A DNA stretch of 40,865 nucleotides, from positions 1-40,865 of the forward strand of contig NZ_SNWH01000022.1 of NCBI RefSeq assembly GCF_004361885.1, written 5' to 3'. This DNA is from Halomonas ventosae (GTDB taxonomy: Bacteria; Pseudomonadota; Gammaproteobacteria; Pseudomonadales; Halomonadaceae). Below the pieces are notes generated by a model. The model worked only from the letters and a program-made list of their open reading frames with translations. It was not told the origin of the DNA and searched no databases. Positions within the stretch are counted from its first letter, which is position 1, and every line of letters begins with the position of its first letter. Positions 1 through 7,288 of the stretch are shown piece by piece. A program made the translations under genes and the position numbers.

Positions 1-58
1 ACGAAGCAACAGGGCAGCGCTGTGCCGCTGCGAACATGGCCGAGGCATTAGCTTAAAC

Positions 59-223
59 TCAGGCAAATTCTGTCTTGACCGTGGGGTCCACTTTACCGCT
101 AGCGCCTTCAACATTGGCGAAAGGCAGTCCGGCAAATGCTGGAGCGGATGCCAGCATGCCGATGCCTGCAGTGACGAGGCAGCGGGCAATGGCGAGGTGA
201 AGCGTGTTGAAGTTGTTGTACAT
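59..223 (-). CDS. small secreted peptide, 54 aa, unknown function
   Basis: A short complete ORF on the minus strand. It encodes a short N-terminal region, a hydrophobic core around residues 8-25 and an AXA-type cleavage site (A-P-A-F-A, residues 27-31), so it reads as an exported peptide with a mature part of only about 23 residues (ends K-T-E-F-A). A purine-rich stretch (AAAGGAT) lies about 9-12 bases upstream of the ATG. It is divergent from the MerR/copA operon with about 270 bp between starts, so a role linked to metal stress is possible, but that is context only. I recognise no family. It could also be the 5' remnant of a longer periplasmic protein that has acquired an early stop. Confidence 0.5.
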   Translation of the reverse strand: MYNNFNTLHLAIARCLVTAGIGMLASAPAFAGLPFANVEGASGKVDPTVKTEFA

Positions 224-281
224 AAACTCGATATCCTTTGGGTGAATGGGGAGGTGTCATGATTCTTGCGGGGGTATCCAA

Positions 282-311
282 AGTATTTGCGAATCTCCTG
301 CCCAGGGTCAA
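282..311 (-). promoter_or_regulatory. possible promoter of the small secreted peptide gene
   Basis: On the minus strand TTGACC (311-306) is followed after 18 bases by AATACT (287-282), leaving a leader of about 50 bases before the ATG at 223. The spacer shows no clear dyad, so it does not look like a second MerR-type site. Confidence 0.35.
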
Positions 312-433
312 GTACAAACGACCGTTTTAAAGCTAACAAGACTAGAACTTTGGTCATAGCATTGTTTTATTCTTTTGACTTTCAATGTCTTGAGAAGAGA
401 GCACTTGCCCCCTTCGCCAGGTAACACGATGTC

Positions 434-465
434 TTGACCTATGGGTAACCCAAAGGTTTTACACT
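434..465 (+). promoter_or_regulatory. MerR-family metal-responsive promoter and operator of the copA operon
   Basis: A consensus-like -35 TTGACC (434-439) and a -10 TACACT (460-465) are separated by 20 bases, the overlong spacer typical of promoters that MerR-family activators untwist. The spacer region holds a near-perfect 21-bp dyad (437-457; left arm ACCTATGGGT, right arm ACCCAAAGGT). Only three positions break the symmetry, including the centre. It lies 31 bases before the regulator's ATG, so the regulator very likely controls its own gene and the ATPase behind it. Confidence 0.82.
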
Positions 466-495
466 CTGGTCAGGCCATAAGCGAGAGAGCCGGAC

Positions 496-939
496 ATGAA
501 GGTCAGCGAACTGGCAAGCCGGGTCGGCGTTACCGCCGAGACCGTGCGCCACTACACCCGCGAGGGATTGCTGCATCCCGAGCGCCATCCCCACAACGGC
601 TATCAGCTGTTCGGGCAGCGCGAAGTAGAACGGCTGCGCTTCATCCAGCGCGCTCGCACCCTGGGCTTCGGCGTGGCCGAGATCCGTGACATCCTCAACC
701 ATGCCGACCATGGCGACTCGCCCTGTCCCATGGTGCGCGACCTGATGGCCAGCCGACTGCCCCAGATCCGCAAACGGATTCGCGAGCTACAATCCCTGGC
801 CACCCGCATGGAACAGGCGCTGGCTGCCTGGGAAGAGATGCCCGACGGCACTCCTGACGGCCACAGTCTCTGTCGCCTGATCGAGGGCTTTCCCGAACCG
901 CTGACTGCCGGCCATGAGGTTGGCGAGGAGACCCGATGA
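496..939 (+). CDS. MerR-family heavy-metal-responsive transcriptional regulator
   Basis: A 147-residue MerR-type activator: N-terminal winged helix-turn-helix (residues 1-70, with V-R-H-Y and G-Y-Q-L-F motifs), then a long dimerisation helix (about 82-112) and a C-terminal metal-binding loop. Cysteines are few: C77 (in S-P-C-P) at the start of the dimer helix and C126 (in S-L-C-R-L-I-E). In known family members a cysteine at the position of C77 goes with divalent-metal sensors (ZntR, MerR, CadR), while Cu(I) sensors (CueR) have serine there and two cysteines in the C-terminal loop. Yet the next gene, which it overlaps by 4 bp (ATGA), is a Cu(I)-type ATPase. I infer metal-responsive control of that ATPase through the dyad at 437-457. 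The metal it senses is uncertain, so no symbol is given. Confidence 0.88.
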   Translation: MKVSELASRVGVTAETVRHYTREGLLHPERHPHNGYQLFGQREVERLRFIQRARTLGFGVAEIRDILNHADHGDSPCPMVRDLMASRLPQIRKRIRELQSLATRMEQALAAWEEMPDGTPDGHSLCRLIEGFPEPLTAGHEVGEETR

Positions 940-3521
940 ATATGAATACTAGACAGACGTTGACACGCCAAATTCCCGGCATGAACTGTCAGGGCTGTGT
1001 AACGCGCATGCGCGAGGCGATCCAGGCGCAAGATGCGCGAGCCGAGGTGATCGGCGAGCCTGCCGAGAAGCGTCTCGAGATCACCACCACCTTGGCCGAT
1101 GACGACCTTGACAAGACACTGATCGAGGCCGGCTACCCTCCTGCGAACACGGAAGCGGCGCCTGCCAACGACACCGGCACCTCGAACGACGAGCCGGACG
1201 CCCCGAGATCGGGTGAACCACCACCTCAGCAAACTGCCGACGAGGGCGCCACCACCCGGCGGCTGTCGATCGGCGGCATGACCTGCGCCAGCTGCGTGAA
1301 GAGCGTCCAGCAAGCCCTGGAGCGCACGCCTGGCGTGGTCAACGCAGAGGTCAACTTCGGCACCCATACCGCCCAAGTGCGCGGCCGCGCCACTGCCGAT
1401 GTCCTGGTCCGCGCCGTGGAAGATGTAGGCTACGGGGCCGAGCCGATTATCGACATGCGCGAGGCGGAGCAGGCCCGCGCTGAGCGTGACGAGCGTGACT
1501 ATCACTGCCGTCTCAAGGGCAGCGCCTGGTCCCTGGCCCTGGCTGTACCGCTGATGGCCAGCATGTTCGTCTTCCACCCCGCCCCGGTGGGGGCCGGGCG
1601 GCTCTACTGGCTGGTGATCGGAATGCTGACGCTGGCAGTGATGGCCTTCCCCGGCCGTCATTTCTTCGTCAATGCGTGGAAGAACTTCCGCCACCACCAA
1701 GCCAACATGGACACCCTGATCGCCATGGGCACCGGCACCGCCTGGGCCTACTCTATGGCGGTGGTCGCCGTCGGGCCCTGGCTGCCCGAGATGGCCCGCG
1801 GTATCTACTTCGAGGCGTCGGCGATGGTCATCGGCCTAGTGCTGCTGGGCAATGCCCTGGAGCTGCGGGCACGGGGCCGCACCAGCGATGCCCTCAAGCG
1901 TCTGCTCGACCTGCAGAGCCGCACCGCGCGAGTGATCCGCGACGGCGAGGAGCGCGAGGTCGAGATCGACGAGGTCAGCGAGGGCGACCATATTCGCGTG
2001 CGCCCTGGCGAGCGTCTGCCGGTGGATGGCGAGGTCACCGAGGGCCAGAGTCATATCGACGAGTCCATGCTCACCGGTGAGCCACTGCCAGTGGCCAAGG
2101 GCGAAGGCGACGAGGTAAATGCCGGCACGATCAATGGCAAGGGCTCGCTGATCTACCGCGCCACCCGCGTTGGCAATGACACCCGTCTGGGCCAGATCAC
2201 CGAGCAGGTGGCCAGCGCCCAGAACTCGCGGCCGCCCATCGGCCAGCTGGCCGATAAGGTGTCGAGCGTCTTCGTGCCCTCGGTGATGATCATCGCCGTG
2301 ATCACCGCACTGGTCTGGTACAACGTCGGCGCCGAGCCACGCGTGATTCACATGCTGGTCACCGCCACCACGGTACTGATCATCGCCTGCCCTTGTGCGC
2401 TGGGCCTGGCCACGCCGATCTCGACCATGATCGGCGTGGGCAAGGCAGCGGAATACGGCGTCCTGGTGCGCAACGGCGATGCCCTGCAGACCGCCAGCAA
2501 GCTTACCACTCTGGTAGTCGACAAGACCGGCACCCTGACCGAAGGCAAGCCCGAGGTGACGGAGTCGAAGGTGATCGAGGGCGATGAACGGAAAGTGCTG
2601 GGTCTGGTGGCGGCCCTGGAGCGCGGCTCGGAACACCCGCTGGCCGCCGCGCTGCTGAGCCACAGTGAAGCCCGCGGAGTCGAGCCCGCCGAGATCACCG
2701 ATTTCGATAGCGTCACAGGTGGCGGCGTCAAGGCCCAGGCCACCGATGGCAGAGCGCTACTGCTGGGTAACGCCCGCCTGCTGGAGGAGGCCGGCATCGA
2801 GCTGGACAAGGGCCGGGCGCTGGCCGGCGAGTGGGAGGAGAAGGCACGCAGCCTGGTCTACCTGGCGGTGGATGGCCGGCTTACTGCGCTGTTCGGCATT
2901 AGCGACCCGCTGCGTCATGACACCCTCGCCGCCGTGAAGCGCCTGCAGGCCGACGGGCTCAAAGTGGTGATGCTTACCGGCGACAACGCGCATACCGCCG
3001 GGGCCATCGCTCGCGAGGTCGGCATCGATGACTTTCGCGCCGGGCTGCTGCCCGAGGACAAGCATGCCGAGATCGAGCGACTCCAGCGCGAAGGCGAGGT
3101 CGTCGGCATGGTCGGCGACGGCATCAACGACGCGCCGGCGCTGGCCCGAGCCGACGTGGGCTTCGCCATCGGCCAGGGCACCGACGTGGCCATCGAGAGT
3201 GCCGGCATCACCCTGGTGCGCGGCTCGCTGCACGGTGTCGCCGCCGCCATCGAGATCAGCCGGGCCACCCTGCGCAATATCAAGCAGAACCTGGTAGGCG
3301 CCTTCGGCTACAACGTGCTGGGTATTCCCATCGCCGCCGGCGTGCTCTACCCCATCACCGGCACCCTGCTCTCGCCGATGATCGCCGGCGCCGCCATGTC
3401 GCTCTCCTCGATCACCGTGGTCAGCAACGCCAACCGCTTGCGCCTGTTCCGTGCCCGGGGCGAGAGCAACACCGACAAGGGTGGCACCATGCCCGGAGAA
3501 ATGAAGGAGGCATTGTCATGA
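936..3521 (+). CDS. copA: Cu(I)-exporting P1B-type ATPase CopA
   Basis: An 861-residue inner-membrane heavy-metal P-type ATPase that pumps cytosolic Cu(I) (or Ag(I)) to the periplasm. Two N-terminal HMA domains carry G-M-N-C-Q-G-C (C18, C21) and G-M-T-C-A-S-C (C117, C120). Then come the transmembrane helices, the actuator motif T-G-E-P, the intramembrane C-P-C motif (C485, C487) that marks Cu(I)-type pumps, the phosphorylation site D-K-T-G-T (D529), the H-P motif, T-G-D-N and the G-D-G-x-N-D hinge near residue 727. Length and order match the CopA family. The start overlaps the regulator stop (ATGA), and a second in-frame ATG lies two codons on. The 3' end overlaps the next small ORF (ATGA), so all three are one translationally coupled operon. 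Confidence 0.96.
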   Translation: MNMNTRQTLTRQIPGMNCQGCVTRMREAIQAQDARAEVIGEPAEKRLEITTTLADDDLDKTLIEAGYPPANTEAAPANDTGTSNDEPDAPRSGEPPPQQTADEGATTRRLSIGGMTCASCVKSVQQALERTPGVVNAEVNFGTHTAQVRGRATADVLVRAVEDVGYGAEPIIDMREAEQARAERDERDYHCRLKGSAWSLALAVPLMASMFVFHPAPVGAGRLYWLVIGMLTLAVMAFPGRHFFVNAWKNFRHHQANMDTLIAMGTGTAWAYSMAVVAVGPWLPEMARGIYFEASAMVIGLVLLGNALELRARGRTSDALKRLLDLQSRTARVIRDGEEREVEIDEVSEGDHIRVRPGERLPVDGEVTEGQSHIDESMLTGEPLPVAKGEGDEVNAGTINGKGSLIYRATRVGNDTRLGQITEQVASAQNSRPPIGQLADKVSSVFVPSVMIIAVITALVWYNVGAEPRVIHMLVTATTVLIIACPCALGLATPISTMIGVGKAAEYGVLVRNGDALQTASKLTTLVVDKTGTLTEGKPEVTESKVIEGDERKVLGLVAALERGSEHPLAAALLSHSEARGVEPAEITDFDSVTGGGVKAQATDGRALLLGNARLLEEAGIELDKGRALAGEWEEKARSLVYLAVDGRLTALFGISDPLRHDTLAAVKRLQADGLKVVMLTGDNAHTAGAIAREVGIDDFRAGLLPEDKHAEIERLQREGEVVGMVGDGINDAPALARADVGFAIGQGTDVAIESAGITLVRGSLHGVAAAIEISRATLRNIKQNLVGAFGYNVLGIPIAAGVLYPITGTLLSPMIAGAAMSLSSITVVSNANRLRLFRARGESNTDKGGTMPGEMKEALS

Positions 3522-3592
3522 GCTGGATCGTCAATCTGGCAGGACTCGCCTTGATCGTCCTGATCGCCTGGTGGTTCTGGTTTGCCGGTTAG
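3518..3592 (+). pseudogene. 24-aa membrane-anchor stub after copA, probably a truncated gene
   Basis: Starts inside the copA stop (ATGA overlap) and encodes 24 residues: a short polar start followed by one transmembrane helix rich in L, I, V and W, ending W-W-F-W-F-A-G before TAG. From memory, copA genes in related bacteria are often followed by a membrane-anchored cupredoxin whose anchor looks much like this; here the protein stops right after the helix. The stop sits in a short direct duplication (TAGGTGCGGCCG at 3591-3602 and again 2 bp later), suggesting a deletion or slippage that removed the soluble domain. It could instead be a genuine mini membrane protein that partners CopA; both readings remain open. 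Confidence 0.5.
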
Positions 3593-3644
3593 GTGCGGCC
3601 GGCTAGGTGCGGCCGACGGCGAGGATATCGAGCGCAGCAAGAAA

Positions 3645-5450
3645 TCAGTCTTCACGCTCTGCGTGCTCGATCATCAGTTGCAGACTCTCGCGCCCTCGCC
3701 AGCGGTTGCGATTGAGCTTGAAGGCACAGCGCAGGCGATCGCCAACACCGAAGGCCGGCACCTCGCCGGGCGTCAGAGCACGGAACCAGATAGCCTTCAG
3801 GCTCGCTGATCCAGCCGAGAGCTCAAGCATCAGGTGGCTGCCATCGGCACCCACTGGGCGCAATGCCTCGATCAGGAACTCGCCCTGGAACAGCGGGGCA
3901 TCGAACTCCCGGCCATAGGGCGCAAGTCGCTCAAGCTCGTCCAGGGTCGCCAGGCCGAGCTGATGAGGCACAAGCTCGCCGTCGGTATAGATCCGCGGGC
4001 CGAGCTCGGTATCACCCAGCTGTTCGCCCACTGCCTGCAGGAAGGCTGCACGAAACGCCGCCAGCTGCTCGCGCGGCACCCCTACCCCGGCGGCGCCGCG
4101 GTGGCCGCCGAAGCGCGGCAGCGCCTCGGGCGCCAATGCAAAGGTACGCTGCAGAGCATCGCGCAGATGCAGCCCCTCGATGGAGCGACCGGAGCCGGTA
4201 AGCATGCCAGGGGCCGCCGCCGGGGTCAGCACCAGCGCCGGTCGGCCGAAGGCTTGTACCAGCCTTGAGGCAACGATGCCCTGTACGCCCGGGTGACCAT
4301 CCTCCAGAAAAACGACGATGGCGGGCTCGTCGGCCCTCAGCGCCGCCAGGGCCAGGGCCTGGGCCTGCTCGGCCATCTCAACTTCGATCGCCTTGCGCGA
4401 CTGGTTGTCCTGATCCAGCGTCTCCAGGTGCCGGGCCGCCGTGGCGTCATCCGCCGCCAGCATGAAGTGCAGCGCTGCATAGGGATCATCGAGCCGCGAA
4501 CGCGCGTTGATCCGTGGCCCCATCTGGAAGGCCAGGGTCTCGGCGTCGAAGGGCACGCTGTCAGCCCCCAGGCGTGCCGCCATGGCGCGCCAGCAGGCGG
4601 CCTCCATGCGGTTGATCAGGGTGAGGCCATGGGTCACCACGGCGCGGTTGGCGGGGCTGTCACCCAGCGAGACGCAGTCGGCCACCGTGCCCAGCGCCAC
4701 GTAGGAGAGCCAGGGCGAGAGCTTGGGCGTGGACGGCGCCAGCACCCCCCACTCGACCAACACCTGCCGGGTCAGCGACATCATGAGCCACGCCACCATG
4801 CAGCCGGCGATGGTGGGGTCGGGATAGCTGCAATCATCGCGAGTGGGGTTGACCACGGCGTAGGCCGAGGTCGGCGGCCCCTCCACCGGCAGGGCGTGGT
4901 GGTCGCTGACCACCACCTCGATGCCGGCGACCTTGAGCCGGGCGATGCGCGGCTCGTCGGAACTGCCGCAATCGGCGGTGATCACCAGGCTCGGCCGCGG
5001 CGACAGCGCCAGGGTGCGTTCCACCAGTGGCAGACTGATGCCGTAGCCGTCATGGATGCGGTGGCCGATCAGGCTGTGCAGGCGCACCTCGGGCACGCCG
5101 AAGAGCTCGACCAAGGTCCGCCGTATCACCACGTGGGAGGTAATGCCGTCGACATCGTAGTCGGTGAGGATGCCGATATGCTCGCCGTCGACTACCGCTT
5201 GGGCGATACGCTCGGCCGCGCGGCGTGCGTCGGCGAGCTTCTCGGGATGAGCCAGATGGCGCAGGCTGGGCGAGACCAGCGGGTCGAGCTCCCCCTGGTA
5301 GCCGTTGATCCGCCCTGCCAGCACCCGCGCCTGGAGCTCGCTGAGCCCCTCACGCTGGGCACGGGCATAGAGGGTGGCGTCGCGTGGCCGTGGCAGGATG
5401 TGGGGGCGCAAGCGCGCCTGCAGATCGATGGGATCGGTGACAGCGTCCAA
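3645..5450 (-). CDS. recJ: RecJ-like single-stranded-DNA 5'-3' exonuclease (DHH family), divergent
   Basis: A 601-residue DHH-superfamily phosphoesterase, slightly longer than E. coli RecJ (577). Core motifs are present: D-Y-D-V-D-G (about residues 97-102), A-D-C-G (about 160), S-D-H-H (about 182-185), G-P-R-I-N-A, then the DHHA1 motif G-G-H-R-G-A-A-G and a C-terminal OB-like region. Several signatures differ from standard RecJ: D-Y-D-V-D-G for D-F-D-A-D-G, N-A-R-S-R-L for N-A-A-G-R-L, and G-H-R-G-A-A-G for G-H-A-M-A-A-G. The start chosen is a TTG with AGGAG six bases upstream; another TTG lies five codons earlier without a Shine-Dalgarno. Its place behind xerD-dsbC-hom-thrC resembles the E. 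coli and Pseudomonas neighbourhoods of recJ. It acts in recombination and mismatch repair if orthologous; it could be a RecJ paralogue. Confidence 0.82.
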   Translation of the reverse strand: MDAVTDPIDLQARLRPHILPRPRDATLYARAQREGLSELQARVLAGRINGYQGELDPLVSPSLRHLAHPEKLADARRAAERIAQAVVDGEHIGILTDYDVDGITSHVVIRRTLVELFGVPEVRLHSLIGHRIHDGYGISLPLVERTLALSPRPSLVITADCGSSDEPRIARLKVAGIEVVVSDHHALPVEGPPTSAYAVVNPTRDDCSYPDPTIAGCMVAWLMMSLTRQVLVEWGVLAPSTPKLSPWLSYVALGTVADCVSLGDSPANRAVVTHGLTLINRMEAACWRAMAARLGADSVPFDAETLAFQMGPRINARSRLDDPYAALHFMLAADDATAARHLETLDQDNQSRKAIEVEMAEQAQALALAALRADEPAIVVFLEDGHPGVQGIVASRLVQAFGRPALVLTPAAAPGMLTGSGRSIEGLHLRDALQRTFALAPEALPRFGGHRGAAGVGVPREQLAAFRAAFLQAVGEQLGDTELGPRIYTDGELVPHQLGLATLDELERLAPYGREFDAPLFQGEFLIEALRPVGADGSHLMLELSAGSASLKAIWFRALTPGEVPAFGVGDRLRCAFKLNRNRWRGRESLQLMIEHAERED

Positions 5451-5523
5451 GCCATGCTCCTGCAATTAAGAGACAATAAGAAGAGACGGAAGACAGATGC
5501 CCGCTCGGTGCTGATCCGGCGAC

Positions 5524-5568
5524 AAGCTCGAAGCTCGAAGCTCGAAGCTCGAAGCTCGAAGCTCGAAG
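5524..5568. repeat. heptanucleotide tandem repeat, six copies of AAGCTCG
   Basis: Six perfect back-to-back copies of AAGCTCG (5524-5565) plus AAG of a seventh. The array lies about 75 bp upstream of the recJ start. Copy number of such short perfect repeats can change by slippage. No coding role is visible. Confidence 0.9.
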
Positions 5569-5659
5569 ACAGCCTGTATCTGTCACAAGGAGCGACCAGG
5601 CTTTTTTGGTTCTTCGCAGACTGGCGTGATTGTTAACCGCACCAGCTGGCCATCTGACC

Positions 5660-5745
5660 CCGTAGGCTCGGTAAGCGCCAGCGCACCGGGCATGGCGAGG
5701 GCACCATCGTCACGCCGGATGCGCCTCCGACTTATCCGACCTACG
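5660..5745. repeat. REP-like paired palindromic element, copy 1
   Basis: Two different arms face each other: arm A (5660-5691, starts CCGTAGGCTCGGTAAGCG) and arm B in inverse orientation (5714-5745, starts GCCGGATGCGCCTCCGAC and ends TATCCGACCTACG). The same two arms recur at 21661-21747 in the opposite overall orientation. Arm B resembles the classic enterobacterial REP core (GCCGGATGCG ... TTATCCGGCCTACG). Intergenic position, palindromy and repetition fit a BIME-type element. Confidence 0.75.
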
Positions 5746-5760
5746 CGACTGGCAGCCGGT

Positions 5761-5852
5761 CCTTTGGGGTCAGACCCCGACCAGGCCACCGAGCCCGTTA
5801 TGCTGCAACATTCCAACCGCATTTCCCTCCGCCGGGGCCTGACCCCAAAAGG
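5761..5852. repeat. GGGGTCAG-type inverted repeat
   Basis: The left arm CCTTTGGGGTCAGACCCC (5761-5778) and the right arm GGGGCCTGACCCCAAAAGG (5834-5852) are inverted copies of each other with small differences, and each arm is itself nearly palindromic. The 55-bp interior holds no ORF. A third half-copy (CTGACCCC) is at 5654-5661. Similar motifs are known as dispersed repeats in gammaproteobacteria; the function here is unknown. Confidence 0.6.
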
Positions 5853-5896
5853 CCTCCCCGGCGCCCCTCGCTAGTGATGTCGCTAGGGCATGCACT

Positions 5897-7285
5897 TCAG
5901 CGCCGATTCTCGGCCACGAACTGCTGCACGGCGGAGAGCTCGGCGGGCAGCACGGTATAGCGCTCCTCGCGCTCCAGCAGGTCGTCCATGTGCGGCGGCA
6001 GCGGCACGCCCGGGAAGCCGGCCTTGACCACCGCCTCAGCGAACTTAGCCGGGTGCGCGGTGGCCAGGGTAATCACCGGCACGGCCGCATCGCCGCGGCA
6101 GACCTCGGCCGCCCGGTAGCCAGTGGCGGTGTGCGGATCGAGGATCTGCTGAGTGCGGTGGTGCGCCTCGCGGATCACCTCCAGCAGGGTGGCATCATCC
6201 ACGCTGTGGCTGGCGAAGGACTCACGCAGCCGGGCCAGTGGCGCCTCGGCCAGCGCCGTAGGTTCGTGCTGGAAGCGCTCGAGCAGCGCCTTCACCGCGG
6301 CCCCGTCGCGCTCGTAGGCCTCGAACAGCAGCCGCTCGAAGTTGGACGACACCACGATATCCATGGAAGGTGCCAGGGTGGCCACCAGCTCCTGCTTCGA
6401 GAAGTCGTTGTCGGCCAGGGTGCGGTGGAGGATGTCGTTGGCGTTGGTGGCGATGATGAACTGCGTCACCGGTAGCCCCATGCGCTTGGCCATGTAGCCG
6501 GCGAAGACGTTGCCGAAATTGGCCGAGGGCACGCAGAAGCTCACTGCGCGATGGGGGGCCCCCAGCGCCACGGCCGAGGCTACGTAGTAGACGATCTGGG
6601 CCATGATGCGCGCCCAGTTGATGGAGTTCACCGCCACCAGGCGGGTGCCGCCGAGGAACCCCTGGTCGGCAAAGCTCGCCTTGACCATCGCCTGGGCGTC
6701 GTCGAAGTTGCCCTCGATGGCGATGTTAAAGACGTTGTCGGCCAGCACCGTGGTCATCTGGCGGCGCTGCACCTCCGAGACCCGCTGGTAGGGGTGGAGG
6801 ATGAAGATGTCGAGGTTATCGCAGTGGCGGCAGCCCTCGATGGCCGCCGAGCCGGTATCGCCGGAGGTCGCCCCCATGATCACCGCCCGCTCGCCGCGCT
6901 TGCGCAGGAAGTGATCGAGGAGACGGCCGAGCAGCTGCAGCGCCACGTCCTTGAAGGCCAGGGTCGGGCCGTGGAAGAGCTCAAGCAGGAAGTGGTTGGC
7001 ATCCAGCTGGTTGAGTGGGACCACGGCGTCATGGCTGAAGGTGGCGTAGGCCTCTTCGACGATACCGCGGAAGGTCGCATCGTCGATCTCGCCATTGACA
7101 TAGGGCTTCATGACCCGGAAGGCGATCTCGGCATAGGAGAGCCCGGCCATGGCCGACAGTTCGTCATGGGAGAGTGTCGGGATCTCCGCCGGCACGTAGA
7201 GGCCGCCATCACTAGCCATCCCAGTGAGCACGACCTCCTCGAAGGAGAGCGCGGGCGAGCGCCCGCGGGTGCTGATATAGCGCAT
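5897..7285 (-). CDS. thrC: threonine synthase
   Basis: A 462-residue PLP-dependent enzyme that converts O-phospho-L-homoserine to L-threonine, the last step of threonine biosynthesis, in the cytosol. The N-terminal Y-I-S-T-R-G motif and the PLP lysine K112 in H-G-P-T-L-A-F-K-D are plain, as is the phosphate-binding G-A-T-S-G-D-T-G. Length fits the long bacterial ThrC class. The ATG has a strong AGGAG eight bases before it. It starts 3 bp after the stop of hom, so the two genes are one operon and work in sequence (aspartate semialdehyde to homoserine, then to threonine after phosphorylation by a kinase not in this window). No terminator with a T-run is visible after its stop. Confidence 0.96.
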   Translation of the reverse strand: MRYISTRGRSPALSFEEVVLTGMASDGGLYVPAEIPTLSHDELSAMAGLSYAEIAFRVMKPYVNGEIDDATFRGIVEEAYATFSHDAVVPLNQLDANHFLLELFHGPTLAFKDVALQLLGRLLDHFLRKRGERAVIMGATSGDTGSAAIEGCRHCDNLDIFILHPYQRVSEVQRRQMTTVLADNVFNIAIEGNFDDAQAMVKASFADQGFLGGTRLVAVNSINWARIMAQIVYYVASAVALGAPHRAVSFCVPSANFGNVFAGYMAKRMGLPVTQFIIATNANDILHRTLADNDFSKQELVATLAPSMDIVVSSNFERLLFEAYERDGAAVKALLERFQHEPTALAEAPLARLRESFASHSVDDATLLEVIREAHHRTQQILDPHTATGYRAAEVCRGDAAVPVITLATAHPAKFAEAVVKAGFPGVPLPPHMDDLLEREERYTVLPAELSAVQQFVAENRR

Positions 7286-7288
7286 GGT

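Larger units (their letters stand above)
5451..5896. other. repeat-rich intergenic region between thrC and recJ
   Basis: No gene is supported in these 446 bp. It holds, in order, the leader of recJ, a heptamer array (5524-5568), a weak terminator-like hairpin on the plus strand (AGCCTG/CAGGCT stem, then T6 near 5600) with no plus-strand gene before it, a REP-like pair (5660-5745), and a GGGGTCAG inverted repeat (5761-5852). Confidence 0.7.

Noticed and set aside
1..58. Possible start of another minus-strand gene (ATG near 38) at the window edge
   Set aside because: Only about 12 codons are visible and no ribosome-binding site or motif can be judged.
603..1700. 365-codon minus-strand open frame across the regulator and copA start
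   Set aside because: It would overlap two well-supported coupled genes and has no recognisable domain.
5524..5568. Heptamer array considered as a CRISPR or attachment site
   Set aside because: Units are only 7 bp with no spacers, so it is a simple tandem repeat.
5572..5602. AGCCTG/CAGGCT stem followed by T6 as a terminator on the plus strand
   Set aside because: The stem is short, the loop long, and there is no plus-strand gene upstream to terminate.
4293..5636. Long plus-strand open frame (447 codons) opposite the recJ-like gene
   Set aside because: It is a shadow of a high-GC coding region; its translation is H/G/R/Q-rich with no domain, while the minus-strand frame has clear DHH motifs.
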